From assembly GCA_036250195.1 (NCBI GenBank), contig JAVHZZ010000002.1, positions 71,683,252 to 71,747,251 on the forward strand: a DNA stretch of 64,000 nt. Reading direction: 5' to 3'. The position numbers were made by a program, and so were the translations under genes. Source of the DNA: Mixophyes australis (lineage: Eukaryota > Chordata > Amphibia > Anura > Limnodynastidae). Shown piece after piece: positions 1-12,349 of the stretch (within the stretch, counting starts at the first letter, position 1; the number at the start of each line of letters is the position of its first letter). The notes beneath the pieces were generated by a model. That model was not told the DNA's origin, ran no database searches, and worked only from the letters and a program-made list of their open reading frames with translations.

Positions 1-551
1 TTTTCTAACCCATTTCTACGAATCGCTTCCAAGCACTATAGCTACAACAATTGTTGCAAAATAGTAACGTTTGTTTTCGATACTAATATAAATCGAAAGT
101 ATCATTTTCCCGGCACATGGCACATGCCATTGGGTTGGCATAGATAGAATAATGAATTACCCATTGACCATATGTTTCTGTTGGATATTTAAGCCGTAGA
201 ATATTTCTGGGTCGGCCAAAAAAAAAAAGTATTTTATTTTTCTTCGTGGCCATCAGTGGGTGTCACCCTTCGCCTTTAAGGGTCCTCTCCTGAAGAGCCT
301 CTAGTCTGTCCAGTGTGGTGCTGGAACAGGCTGTGCAGGGAGGGGTCACGTGTCCAAGGCCGAACTCATTGTTGTCTATTAGCCTGGGATCACGTGTGAC
401 TGGCAGAAGGCAGATTTCTTAATGAAGCCGACCCATAGACCTGCCCCAACGCCCTCACTGCGCATGCGCGTCCCTAGACAATAATGTTGTAGGGAATTAG
501 GTGGCTCTCTTTTGGGAAGCTGACTTTTAAAAAGCACGGCCAGACCATGCT
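1..551 (+). promoter_or_regulatory. hoxc13: hoxc13 upstream / promoter region
   Basis: This is the non-coding sequence directly upstream of the hoxc13 start codon. Two perfect CACGTG E-boxes lie at 347-352 and 391-396, each inside TCACGTGT. A palindromic TGCGCATGCGC, matching the NRF1 consensus, lies at 459-469. The CTTTTAAAA stretch near 524-532 is TATA-like but only ~20 nt from the ATG, so it is unlikely to set the main start site. GC content rises from about 250 onward compared with the AT-rich sequence before it. Factor binding is inferred from consensus matches only. Confidence 0.55.
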
Positions 552-1215
552 ATGACGACTTCCCTGATCCTGCATCCACACTGGGCGGATACCTTGATGT
601 ACGTGTATGAAACAAGCCCGAATGAAAAGAATCACAAGAAAAGCCCAGACATGGAGGGACTGAGTGGGAACTGTTCAAGCACTCACTGCAGGGATTTTAT
701 TTCTCACCCAGCATTGGGGCGCCATTCCAGCACCATCGGAACCCACCAAGGACCTGTGTATACGGATATTACCTCTCCAGAATCTAGCAGGCAATGCCCA
801 GGACCCACGTCTTCATCCAACGCCTCTCTGGGCTATGCATACCCGTTTGGAAGCAGTTACTACGGCTGCAGGTTGTCTCAATCTCACAACGTCAATTTGC
901 ACCAGAAACCCTGCTCCTACCACCCTACTGATAAATACCCAGAGCCCAGCAACTCGTTACCCAGCGAGGATTTCTCTTCCAGGGCCAAAGAATTTGCATT
1001 TTACCCCAGTTTTGCCAGCTCTTACCAAGCTGTCCCTGGCTACTTGGACATGTCAGTAGTCCCTGGGATCAGTAGTCACCCGGAACCTAGGCATGATACT
1101 CTCATCTCTATGGAGGGCTACCAGCACTGGGCACTTCCTAACGGGTGGGACGGACAGGTCTACTGCTCTAAAGATCAATCCCAGCCCAGTCATCTATGGA
1201 AAGCACCTTTCCCAG
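552..1215 (+). CDS. hoxc13: Homeobox protein Hox-C13, exon 1
   Basis: Exon 1 encodes residues 1-221 plus the first base of codon 222. The start MTTSLILHPHWADTLMYVYE is the HOXC13 N-terminus and fixes the ATG at 552. Further HOXC13/Hox13-group blocks follow: the SHCRD-like THCRDFISHP segment, VYTDI, LGYAYPFGSSYYGCRLS, KYPEPS, SSRAKEFAFYPSFASSYQ, GYLDMSVVPGISSHPEPRHD and EGYQHWALPNGWDGQVYCSK. The long Gly/Ala-rich insert of mammalian HOXC13 is absent, so the protein is shorter (306 aa predicted against ~330). The open frame runs on to 1271, but the homology stops at PFP; a GT donor lies at 1216-1217 and the spliced codon becomes Asp, as in HOXC13. The intron is phase 1. HOXC13 is a nuclear sequence-specific transcription factor of the posterior HOXC cluster, known for roles in hair, nail and other keratinised appendages. 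That role is family knowledge. Confidence 0.96.
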
Positions 1216-3359
1216 GTAACCCTGTCAGCAAATACTATGACAGAATCCCCTTCCCAGAATGGATCGTATAGTTTTACTTGCAGTCAGCCAGTATGCTGTG
1301 GTATATTTTGACTGTTATTGTATGGACATGTCGTATAATTGTATCTGCAAGCAGGCATCTGTTTCCTTTAGCACATCAACATATTTTAGGTATTAATGGT
1401 TTCTTTGTCTGCTACAAGAGCTTCTCTTGTGTTGACAGTCAGGTTCCATTTGCTGATCCCTTGCTATAGTTTTCTGATCTTCACTAACATGTAGGAGCAG
1501 AGAGGTGCTTTCAGTCTTGTTCCGGGGTGTAGGAATCTCCCAGCCTGCAATTAAATATGTAGGTGTCAACTGACACAATCAGTCTCGTTACACTGATATT
1601 CATAGCCAAACATTATGATTTTATTCCCTTTTCCATTTGGGAGACATTTATCAGCAGGCAGTACTTTTACTTGTAAACTGTGTAATGCATTTCTAGTGAA
1701 CTAGGCTGTATTGTGCAATTCACCATGTTTACATGCACATTAATTTAAATAGATCGGATCCGACTACAGAACATGCGAACCCTGCACTTCTCAGTCACTG
1801 GAAAATGATTTATTCGTCGGTCTCAGCTGTGTATAAGGCACTACGTGTGTTGTCTGTATTGATGATCCTCTCCGATAAAATATTATGCATTTTATGAAAT
1901 AAGTTACAATTATTAAACCACAAAACGTGCTCTTCTAACCAGGAAGTGATATACAAGTTATATACCAACCGTGAAATGTAGAATTCTATACCAAAACACT
2001 GCACCTACTGGTGGAATTAAATTATGACTTACTAGTGCATAACTACATATATTAAAATGAATATCTATCTATCTATATCTATCTATCTGTTATCTTTATC
2101 ATAAATTTAACGTTGGTTGCATGTTAAGCGAAAACAGCATATTATCTATATTTATTTAATTAATTTAATTTATATATGACTATTGTATATATTATATCTA
2201 TCTATCTATCTATTTGACTACCTATCTATTCTTTTGTATTTTCTTCTCTATGTATGTGGGTATGTATGTTTATATTTTTTATGTATGTATGTTCATACGT
2301 ATGTGCATATTTTTTTACAAATCACTAAATCATGTACTGCATGTGCATGCAATATGTATTATTCAAACACATATGTCATTTTATGAATCTAGAATTTTCT
2401 GCGTGTGTTTAAGATACGTGTGAGACCACAATTATGGTGTTATACATTAGACAGCTAAATAGAAAGATAGACTTATTGTTTTGTGCGTGAGGACTACTCT
2501 TGGTAGATACATATATTGCATATGTTATAATTTGGCTATCTATCTATCTATCTATCTATCTATGAATAATAATTGCTGCAATTGTTTTGCAGTATTCCAT
2601 TAAGTAGCTCAGAATATTCCCTAAATATGCATAGTGAACACAAATTTAAAATACAAAACTACAATTAATTAATCAACAGTATTATAAGATATATGTGTCT
2701 TCCATAGTCAGATTGGGGTCTTTATGATTATATTTTGCTATATTCTTTCTTATGCTATTGCAATTGTATACCAATATATACCACAACACTGGAATCTCAG
2801 TAAAGAGAGACACAGATCCTATCAGCATGGCTGTAATACTAAATACACACTTCTAATAAGACTACAAGTAATTTTGTCAGGATTGGTGAAGGGTGAAACT
2901 ATTAGTGTCTTTTCAGCTGTTACATAAGCCCCTAGTCTCTCTGTAAAAGACCAGGTGCCAGTATCCTGTGTAATACAGAGGAACACGTCATCTGTCAGAG
3001 CACCTGCAGCCTGAACATTACTGATGTCCAAGGCAATAAAGTGACAATTCTACACCCCATGTGCATAACCAATTCCATTTTGTGTTCCTCAAGCCCATGA
3101 GCTTTGAAATATGGTTGATATGTGCATGAACTTGATATAGATGATAAATTCAGGCGCCGTTTTACGTGTATAAGTGTTTAACTAATGTGCACATCTAAAG
3201 ATGTCAGGGGGGATTTATTGGGGCTGCTATCTGCCTAGCAAGATCCATGTTTGAGGGAGGAATACCAGGGCTAGCTTGGTAGTAACGTAGCACACATCCG
3301 GGAATGCCAGGGAATGGCTGTGGGCTGTAGTGTAACAATATCCTGTTTGTCTACTGCAG
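1216..3359 (+). other. hoxc13: hoxc13 intron 1 with tetranucleotide microsatellites
   Basis: A 2144 bp intron bounded by GT (1216-1217) and AG (3358-3359), the acceptor being preceded by a pyrimidine-rich TGTTTGTCTACTGC stretch. It contains short (TATC)n microsatellites near 2062-2090, 2196-2213 and 2534-2563 and TATG-rich sequence around 2255-2305. Small open frames here have no recognisable homology. Confidence 0.85.
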
Positions 3360-3616
3360 ATGTGGTGCCCCTCCAGCCAGAGGTTAGCAGCTACCGCAGA
3401 GGGAGGAAAAAGAGGGTCCCCTACACCAAACTCCAGCTGAAGGAACTAGAGAAGGAATATGCAGCCAGCAAATTCATTACCAAAGAGAAGAGACGGAGAA
3501 TTTCCACCAGCACCAGTCTGTCTGAGCGCCAGGTTACGATATGGTTTCAAAACCGAAGAGTCAAAGAAAAAAAAGTGATCACGAAATGTAAAACCTCTCA
3601 TCTCCATAATACCTGA
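3360..3616 (+). CDS. hoxc13: Homeobox protein Hox-C13, exon 2 (homeodomain)
   Basis: Exon 2 completes codon 222 (Asp) and encodes residues 223-306, ending at TGA 3614-3616. The homeodomain covers roughly residues 236-295, from [10 protein letters not shown] to VKEKKVI. Helix 3 is complete ([16 protein letters not shown], with the invariant WF-N-R residues), and it carries the posterior-class [14 protein letters not shown] signature of Hox13 rather than VKIWFQNRRMK. The upstream linker [19 protein letters not shown] is that of HOXC13. The C-terminus [11 protein letters not shown] aligns with the SKSKAPHLHST-type tail of HOXC13, with a Cys in place of Ser. No frameshift or stop interrupts the joined frame, so the gene looks functional. 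Confidence 0.96.
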
Positions 3617-4695
3617 CAAGAGGGGGGACCCTAACCATTCCCCACCCGAACAAATATTTATCTCATTCCCATGTATAAGACATTTCTCCAAGTGAACTAT
3701 GGATTATTTAATATAGGAATGGAATGCAAGTGACAGAATTTACAACTGGTCCCAGCACCCCCCAATATCCACCCTTCTCCTTGCACCCCCAACTGTGAAT
3801 ATACAGAAGTCTGATGTATGCTCCGTGCATATAAAATATATACATATATATTTAAATTTTAAACAATCAGCTCTTAATCATATTCCGGGACATGGTTCTG
3901 TCACTGTCATCGACAACCCTGATGGCATAAGACATTTGCTCGTATCATTCATTTTCTGGAGTCTTAATGAATTGTCTAATAATATAACATACGTTCTAAG
4001 GTGCATCTGTTTTGTTGAGTATGCTTGAAAAACTTGTAAATTACAAAAAAAATAACAGTTTTGTGCTCATGTATGTTCATAAAAACTATTTCTATTCCTA
4101 ATTTAAACTACAGCGTACTAGCAGCACATTGTAATGCGTCCCTGGTACTTTATAGGTTAACCTCTCTAAAACATCTCAACGTTCTGTTTTAGAACACTGA
4201 GACTTCATAGAAATATAAATATCCATTAAAGTACCTTATTTTGTGGCCACAGAATTATTATTTTGTACGGCAGAAAAACAATTGTTCAGAGAAAGACCAG
4301 GAAATTGCTCTTTACTCTCCTGTTATGTTTTACACCATCAGTATTATGAGTTATTCAGCAATTACTGATACACGGGGCAGACATTACATACATTTATGCA
4401 TTTTTTGGGAAGTATGAATTTTGTTTCAGTCACATTGATTGGAAGTTATCCTATAATATTTGCTGTATCTAAAGATTCACGTTGTTTTATTTTCCTTTTT
4501 TTTGGTATGGAATATACTCAATGCCAGTCTTAAGCACTGCTACATGTGTCCAGAAAACAGGATGTGGACAAGGTATGCTGTATAGATCTCATTTTTATTA
4601 TTTTGTCGTGTATAATGTATAGTATTGTGGTGTCTGAATATTATCTGTAATGGAAGAATTTCATTTCTTGAAATAAATATCACCTGGCTTGATGT
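3617..4695 (+). other. hoxc13: hoxc13 3' UTR and probable poly(A) site
   Basis: Sequence after the stop codon is AT-rich and non-repetitive. A canonical AATAAA at 4672-4677 is followed within ~30 nt by the GT/T-rich run TTGTTTGTGTATTG, the usual arrangement of a cleavage site. This gives a 3' UTR of about 1.1 kb. The exact cleavage position is inferred. Confidence 0.6.
4672..4677 (+). terminator. hoxc13: Poly(A) signal AATAAA of hoxc13
   Basis: Canonical hexamer with a downstream GU-rich element at about 4702-4716. It is the best poly(A) signal candidate in the first kilobase after the stop codon. Confidence 0.55.
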
Positions 4696-4792
4696 ACCTA
4701 TTGTTTGTGTATTGCCTTAGCGTACATTTTCAGGTGGTGAGTTTGAGGGTAAAAAAGAAAGTGAGTCAAACCTAGCCAGTAACTTTTTGTAC

Positions 4793-4868
4793 ATTGGGTC
4801 GTACGTGTAAGAGCGTGACAAAATAATATAATATTCCCTGCTGTTTGACAGTATGATTTACGTTATAA

Positions 4869-4871
<3 letters not shown>
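4793..4871 (+). repeat. Short duplicated segment, copy A
   Basis: This ~80 bp segment, beginning ATTGGGTCGTACGTGTAAG and ending in ACGTTATAA, recurs at 5163-5240 with a few substitutions. Both copies run straight into a (TA)n array. It is unrelated to any coding sequence I recognise. Confidence 0.8.

Positions 4872-4872
<1 letters not shown>

Positions 4873-4918
<46 letters not shown>
4873..4918. repeat. (TA)n microsatellite
   Basis: About 23 TA dinucleotides directly after duplicated segment copy A. Confidence 0.95.
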
Positions 4919-4921
<3 letters not shown>

Positions 4922-5108
4922 ATTGTTCTAATTGATTCTTCCCTCTTCACCGAGATTACCATTGTTAAGTTTAGGTCTGATGATTAAACTTTTCCTAAAA
5001 TGTACCTAATTTATTTAGTAATTCATAAGCATTTCCTCTTTAACTTTGGGTTACTATAGTCAGTATTATTAAGTTCTGGCACGTTAATTAAATGAGGAAA
5101 TTATACAT

Positions 5109-5111
<3 letters not shown>

Positions 5112-5160
<49 letters not shown>
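5112..5160. repeat. (TA)n microsatellite
   Basis: About 24 TA dinucleotides directly before duplicated segment copy B. Confidence 0.95.
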
Positions 5161-5161
<1 letters not shown>

Positions 5162-5162
5162 G

Positions 5163-5357
<195 letters not shown>

Positions 5358-5901
5358 TACAATTTAGATAGAAGACAATTGCATCCTACTAGATAATTTA
5401 ACGTTGTGTATGTGACTCTGCAATTCAAAATGCCTTTGCAATCTACCCGCGAATTATTACATTAATGCATTAATTTCACAGGACATTCGGGCATATAAAA
5501 GAATGGTATCAGTTTCGAATAAAGCGATATGGATATCGCTAATCGGATGGACTGTGCCTTTGAATAACACCCATTAATCACTGCGAGTGGGGAGCATCTA
5601 GGTTAGGCAGTGTTTGCAAGTAACGATGTTCTCTATTGAATCAGCGAGGAAATAATTATTATGTGCAATTAAAATGTTTTATGCAGTGACTTCTAATAGC
5701 TGAAAATAAGCAAGGGGTATATATCTGCAGAGGTGATTCACCAATCTGATGTGTAATAAAGCATTTCGGTGACAGCACTCACACCCTGAAACAAATCCTG
5801 ATATTTAACAGTTTGTACCTAACCCAAACCTTCCTCCTGCCTGTCTACAGTCATTAAGCATTTATATATTTTCGTGTTTTTATTATTCAATCACTAATTT
5901 A

Positions 5902-5954
<53 letters not shown>

Positions 5955-7178
5955 ATGTCTGTGCTGTGGTGTTAGATAAGCAGCTCTATCTATATAAACA
6001 AAATGCCGAGCAATTGTGTTGAAATATTTATAGATGGATGTTACAGAACAGAAAACTTTTTAGAATGTTGATTCTTTTGGTGTGTAGGAAGTACGCTGCA
6101 GATAGACCCTTTATGAGTCATTTGTACTGTCACGATGATAGTTGTCACTGTTGTAAGAGCATACAATACACAATTGTTGACTACATTGATTGAAGGTTCC
6201 CAGAATACATGCCCAGTGCTGCTTGAGAGCAATATTCATTTCCAGTAAGTTTTCCACAAGCTGCATTTCCTACAACCACAGACAGGAGACAGAGCATATT
6301 TCAGGCAGACGCCTTGAGAAAAGAGCTGATTTATTGCTCTTAAACGCGCATTACATTGTTTCTACCTAAGGTGTATTTCACCCCAGCAAGTTTTCTGCTA
6401 AATTATGTACAAGGAATAACTGAGGGGCTGCTGGGAAGTACTTTTATTTCGAGTATATAAGATAGCAGGCATGTAAATGATCATATTAGACTGCCCTCCT
6501 TTGCAAACGGATACTGCTCATAATTTATTATAAGTATAGGGGTTTAGATGTTTCCAGATTTCTGTCTTTCTTGAAAGCTGCTTTGGAATTGTGTATATAT
6601 TTCAGACTGTAATCCAAGATAAATCTGGTGTGATTGATGCAATATGATTTTGTATTGCGATAAGTGATAGACAGCAGTAAAGCATGGTTTGGTATTCTCA
6701 GGGTTAATATGCCATGTTATATGTTTGATGTATCTAAGAAATACTAATATATGATGATGGTCAGTTATATAGATACTATATTATATAAATGCACCTTATG
6801 TGTAGTTTCTCAATTACAGTACTACATAAACTTATTACTCATTATTTAGAACGTTAACGACAGTTTTTCAGTTGCCGCATTTTTTGCTGAGTCACCATTC
6901 AGTGATAATATATACTATAAGGGAACGTTTAAATTTCAATAATATGAAATGTAGTGTTTGCGTCAGGTAATAATCATACATATTTCTGCACTGTAGATTG
7001 AATGACTGTAAATATATGAGGAACATAATTATGTACAGTGTACTGTTATTGCTATGCATTATAGAAATAGTTTATATACACTATGACATAATAGCTGGAG
7101 CTCTTTTTATAATATGTACACAAAAGGCCTATTGATTGTTGTCTATAGTCTTATTTATGCTTTAGAGGTGCACACAGA
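5358..7178. other. Gene-free flank with a (TA)n array and a possible conserved non-coding island
   Basis: No coding sequence is recognised. A (TA)n array occupies 5905-5949. The part at about 6240-6480 is balanced in composition, non-repetitive and contains homeodomain/CDX-like TTTATT and TTTATA words. It is the best candidate conserved non-coding stretch near hoxc13, but conservation cannot be judged from this sequence alone. Confidence 0.4.
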
Positions 7179-7653
7179 GGGCCTCATTTAGAGTCAGACG
7201 CAAAGTCCATTTCAGGCGCATCCTGCACATTTCCACTGATGGAGCATGCGCAGTAAGCAACAGTTCCCTGCAGTTCCGTCTGCTTTTCAGACGCAGTGTA
7301 CACAGCGACAGCTTGCGTCTCAGTACGAGGGAAAGGGTGGAACTCGGAGTTATGTAGGCGTGACGGTGAATAATGCAGTTACTATGGGCGTCTACCTGCA
7401 AAAACTACCCTAGTCGGATCAAGACGCAAGAGGAACAGAATTAAAAAAGACTGAAAAAGTGCGGCAGGAATTAGGTGGCGCAAGTAGTTAGTTAGCTACA
7501 GGAAATGGTCGCAGCTCGGTAGGGTATTACGAGTGGGAAGCAACTGGGGTTGCATGCCACTCATAATACCCTACCAAGCTGCGGCACACTCCCACTCCTA
7601 CTCTTTCATGTAAGTCTTAGACGCACATTGCGTCCGACTCTAAATGAAGCCCA
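7179..7653. mobile_element. MITE-like element with ~25 bp terminal inverted repeats and an internal palindrome
   Basis: The left end GGGCCTCATTTAGAGTCAGA is mirrored by a right end reading GGGCTTCATTTAGAGTCGGA on the minus strand, and the match continues into GACGCAA. Inside, 7511-7582 is a second near-perfect inverted repeat built on GCTCGGTAGGGTATTACGAG and its complement. There is no coding capacity and no clear target-site duplication. Superfamily is unassigned. Confidence 0.75.
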
Positions 7654-7780
7654 GTGTATGTAATCTTTGTTGAAATGCACATTTTTTCCATGCAATGATA
7701 TATTTTATAGGAAAAATGTAAATTCTTCTGGGGTATTGGCAACCAAACTGAAGTGCCCCTTTATGTCCATGAGAAATAGA

Positions 7781-7844
<64 letters not shown>
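7781..7844. repeat. (TA)n microsatellite
   Basis: About 32 TA dinucleotides. Confidence 0.95.
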
Positions 7845-7852
<8 letters not shown>

Positions 7853-8066
7853 GAAACGATTGGATAATGTAGACTACAGTTGTATTAGTCTTTCCTCCTA
7901 TGATTTTATTGTACATCTATATCATTGTTACTTGAAAAATATAGTCTACACTGCTATCAGTGTCAGTAAAAATAATGTTATATTAGAAATATATGACTGG
8001 AGCTTGAGAAATACAGACTACATTGCTATCAGAATCAGTATACATATTGATATACAGACTAATATA

Positions 8067-8068
<2 letters not shown>

Positions 8069-8111
<43 letters not shown>
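8069..8111. repeat. (TA)n microsatellite
   Basis: About 21 TA dinucleotides. It creates the poly I-Y end of a spurious + strand frame. Confidence 0.95.
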
Positions 8112-8114
<3 letters not shown>

Positions 8115-9570
8115 TTATAATAGTAATATATAACTTCAGCATGTAAACCACAGGCTACACTGATATAGAAAAAGTTATATATAATATTATATTCTAAATA
8201 TATCAATGTAGCTTGAAAATAAAAATAACTCTGGTTTTAGTATTTGTATATATATATATAAAATACCTAAGTGACAAAAATATATGTGGTAAGGGATTAG
8301 CTATGACAGAAATAATTAGATTTGAGTGTTATAAAATGGTTACTTTACTATTACTGTAGGTTATAAAGATTTTAGAAGTGATTCTGAATATTTTTGTAAT
8401 CTTCTTATTATGTTTAACCCCTTCCCCACTGACGCTATTACACACCCCTGTGCTGATCCTATTTTGGCACTTTTGGGGCTTGAAAGATCCCAAAGTCAAT
8501 ATTATGAGGTACCCACATAAATTATGCCTTGTTTTGTTTTTTCAGAAGACTGAATTTTCAGAAAATATAATTAGTTTGCTTACACCTCCTGACACAACAA
8601 AGACAATCTACCCAAAATAATAACGCATTGTTGTTTTGCTTGTTTACACTCTCTTGAATGAAATACATAAAATGTAATATGGGTAGAACCAGACAACCCA
8701 CTGCATTACATGAAGCTCCTCCTGAGTTTATTGAAGCTGGGATGGTGGAGATCTAGGCAATATAATCCCCCATCTGTGGATTTATTAACACGTTGTGTAG
8801 TGTATGGTGTTATTGTCTGGCAATGACTACTAAGGGGGCACACAATTTGAAAGAGGGGTTATCCTCTATTAATTGAGGGTTCCTCTCCAATCCTTGGACA
8901 ATCCCTGGTTCCTCTCCAATCCCTGGATAACTTAATGATTTCTGTAGTATAAGGGGTATTGTCTGGTGATCCACATATGGTCTCAGGGGCTATGTCATTT
9001 GAAAGAGGGGACCAACCCGATGATGCCATTCTGTCCTACCTCTACCTCAGCCCCTAACGGCAGGAAATACCAGTTAGGGACTGGCAAGCTTAATTTTCAC
9101 TTATTTTAATCCTCTGTGAGCTTTGAACGATTGGGACTTGCCCTCAGCACATTTGCGATGTAGTTGCCGGATTCCCACTCCTCCTTGGTACTGAAGGGGT
9201 TAATACTCTTTATAGTTAACATATGTGACTGGAGCTTGAAAAGTACAGGTTACAGTGGTTGTTGTATAATATTTAATTTTCAAACTATGTAGGCCGACTA
9301 GTATTAGAAAGATATTTTTTTTTGAGATAATAATTTATCTGTTGATCCCTAGGACGGGTTGGGTTATTATCCTTCAAAACAGTTTTCTCCCTGTCTCATT
9401 GATCCTGAAAGAAGAATAAGTGGGACAGAAGACCAACTTCTAGTGAAAAAATAAAGAAATCCCTGACAGTAAACCAAGCAAATGTATTAAATTCCCCTTA
9501 TTATAACAACAAATTAAACTGGGCAAAAATCTATAGACTGTGTTTTTTTTTCTTACAGCTAACAATTTGG
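8112..9570. other. Gene-free AT-rich sequence
   Basis: No coding, RNA or mobile feature is recognised. Near 8820-9010 there are loosely repeated phrases such as TTCCTCTCCAATCC twice and GAAAGAGGGG twice, suggesting an old degenerate repeat. Confidence 0.5.
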
Positions 9571-9794
9571 TGTCGATTTAATTCAGCCACGTTATTCTAG
9601 GAATAACTCTGCGCTAATAGTATTACCGTTAATACGGTAAATTTAACCTGGATTTTTGCTCGCCGCCCTGAGGACGGTGAGCAAAAATCAGCAATAAAAT
9701 TACCGTGCTAAGGGTAATACTGTGCACTATTATGGTAGTAAAGGTGATAGTGTACAGGCCTCGTTATTCCTAGAATAACACGGCCGAATTGACA
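9571..9794. mobile_element. MITE-like foldback element, 224 bp
   Basis: Terminal inverted repeats of ~30 bp: the left arm contains AATTCAGCCACGTTATTCTA and the right arm, read on the minus strand, AATTCGGCCGTGTTATTCTA. The centre (about 9653-9688) is a strong hairpin with TTTTTGCTCGCCG opposite CGGTGAGCAAAAA. It is non-coding. The internal pairing makes nearly the whole element foldable. Confidence 0.8.
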
Positions 9795-10329
9795 TGGTTG
9801 TGGTTTACTTTATTTCCAAAATTGTAACAATTATTTTTATGTGTAATTTTCAATTTAAATAGAAGGGAACAAAGAGACAATTCTACTAAAAGGAAATAAC
9901 AACAATTGTCCGTCATCCCAACTAGCCGCATCTCAAACAATTCAATTTTTTTTTTCTTTTGGAGTAGTAGAAGTTTCAACTACTCTGATTTATTAAAATG
10001 TTTATTGCGTCAAATTTTCATTTTATTTTCTCATTTTTCCCACTCTGAAGTTTTTTAAAAGAATAAACTTTGCTTAGTTAACACAATAAATTGCTTCTGT
10101 TCACAAGAAACGTTGCTGTAATTATTTTGCCAGATCTAATCCAGCACAGTCCATTGTGTCCTATGGCATCTTAGTGCCAGTTAAAGAAATATACTTGGGT
10201 TTTCACGTTTTTGTCTGGTATTTAAGTCTCCACAGGTTTAACGTTTAATGTTTTATGCAGTATTTTCTGGGAAGAATGAACAAACTATAGAAGTGTACAT
10301 TATGCAGTACTTTACAGTGAATCCTTAAT
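9795..10329. other. Gene-free AT-rich sequence
   Basis: No feature recognised. Confidence 0.5.
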
Positions 10330-10568
10330 CATTCCTATCAGTCCCTGCTCCAATGGAGCTTACAGTCCAAATTCTATACTACATCAAGCTTCATCAGAGA
10401 ATAAATAATTCACCAGAAGGTTTTTGGACTGTCGGAGGAAGCCCACAGAGAACATAGGGGGAGCATGCATTCTTAACACAGATGGGTGCCCTAGTCAGGG
10501 TGGAGCTCATGGCCCCAGTGCTGACCAACAGCAATGCTAACTATTGTGCTACAATGCTACCATGCCAC
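10330..10568 (-). mobile_element. Degraded SINE fragment (same family as 19737-20068 and 50666-51035)
   Basis: It retains the family's 3' block (TCCAATGGAGCTTACAGTCC) and the region facing the tRNA-like head (CCCCAGTGCTGACCAACAGC, then a TGCTAACTATTGTGCTACA stretch). The order is the reverse complement of the + strand copy at 50.7 kb. It is more diverged than the other copies. Confidence 0.6.
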
Positions 10569-11726
10569 CCATTGCATTATTATTGTCTTTGCTCTTGACC
10601 GGTCAGCATATTTCCAGCATGAGGCCATGGTCCATTTAGCTTCTTAAAGAATATTAATTTTGCATATTGTTTACGCAGCCCCTGATAGGAGTTCAGATGG
10701 AGTTTTTTACTCTTTTTCTTTTTTTCTACAGAAAATGTTTATTTCGGAATATTATTTAGCAACATGTAACCATGCAATGTAAGATTTTTTTTGGCCAAAA
10801 TAAGATGGTTTAACTACATGTACATTTACAAACTACAAGATAGGGTTAGCATCACTTGCAGAAATGTGTCTGGATTGACTTAAGGTGGAACTTGGACTAT
10901 TTTATATGCTTGATATGCAATACTTTATACACAGAGATTTCATTTCTAAATAATAAGTCTGCAGTCTTTATAAATCTCGAGGACATGAAAATAAATAAAA
11001 CTTTAAAATTTTGAACATAGCTATCATAAACTATTACCTCCCGAGTAATTATGTTTACATTACATAAATTAATAATAATATAAATAAATAATATAAATAT
11101 CTATATATATGTATGCATACACTTTTTATATATACAATGATGTTGTTATCATTATTATTATTATTATTATTATTATTAATAATAATACTGAATTTTTTAT
11201 ATTGTTTTTACTGAATGCTCATTGTGTGCCTATTATGTCTGCTGGACATTTTAGAGATTCGCTTTTATTTTCTTAACCCTTAAAAAGGTAAATGACTAAT
11301 GTTTGTTGGCCGGGTTAATCGTTTCCAGTTTGTGCTCTGCTTTTCTTTGTGAGTAACATGCCAAATTCTTGCAACAAGTACAAATGGAGCTTGTATTCTT
11401 AATCTTTCAGCGGGACATCATCTTGTTTATTTTGCATAATTTTGTGTATAAACGTGTTAACATCTTAACAAATGTCCCTTTAAGATCTATGCTGAGTATA
11501 CCATAGGGGACAAAAAAAAAAGATTAAAAGGAGGGAAATATTTCTGCTTTTCTCCATTTTTTATGTGTGAATTGAGGGAATGTTTCCCTTTAAGGAGAAC
11601 TCAACAGAGAAAGGTGAGGACACATTTCTGCATTCTGTTACAATGACAGTATTGTGGTCTGCTTTCTAACTCCATTTGAGTGCCTTCATTTTTTCCCCCG
11701 CATTTCCCGATCCTACATCTCTGTTT
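10569..11726. other. Gene-free AT-rich sequence with an (ATT)n microsatellite
   Basis: A short (TTA)n tract followed by AAT units lies around 11150-11188. No coding or mobile feature is recognised. Confidence 0.5.
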
Positions 11727-12270
11727 GGGTTCTATTTATTAAAGAACGGGTGTTTCCGTCGGGGACAGGGCATCACCCAATCTATCAAAGGGTCAACCAC
11801 AAGCATGGAAAAGCATGGGGAAGCCTATTCCTAAGGATCTCAGGATAACGATAGCAGAAGAAAATCAATGGAAAAAAATTCTTTATTATATAAATAAAGC
11901 ATTTTCTTTTCTATTGGGAACACGTTTAAAATATTTTTTATATTTTTCATCTATTTAAAACATTTAAATAACAAATAAACAAACATTTATTTCACCAAGA
12001 TGGGCAACTGAAAGCCCAAGTCCATACCTTCAGTTCCATAGTGTTCGCATGAACCAGCTAGCCAGGTCAGGCATGCGCACTTTTTTTTCCAGGCAGGCCC
12101 GGCAAAGCAGTACGTTAACCCTTAGCGCTCTAAGCCAGTATCACAGAGGCAGTTAAGTATCCCTCTGCTATCTTTTAATAATAAATGATAGCAATAGGAG
12201 ATTTTTTTTATCACTGCAGTAAGATGCAATATAAAATCTGCCCTATCGCCATGTTTTAATAAATAGACCC
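11727..12270. mobile_element. Putative terminal-inverted-repeat element
   Basis: The left end GGGTTCTATTTATTAAA is mirrored at the right by TTTTAATAAATAGACCC (12254-12270). The interior has no recognisable protein. Target-site duplication is not evident, so this is a tentative non-autonomous DNA transposon. Confidence 0.45.
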
Positions 12271-12349
12271 ACTTATGCTTTGTACATGAACTTGAGTGCT
12301 GTATGAAGCCAAGTCCAGTTTATGGACCTATAGGTAGCTCCAGGGCTAT

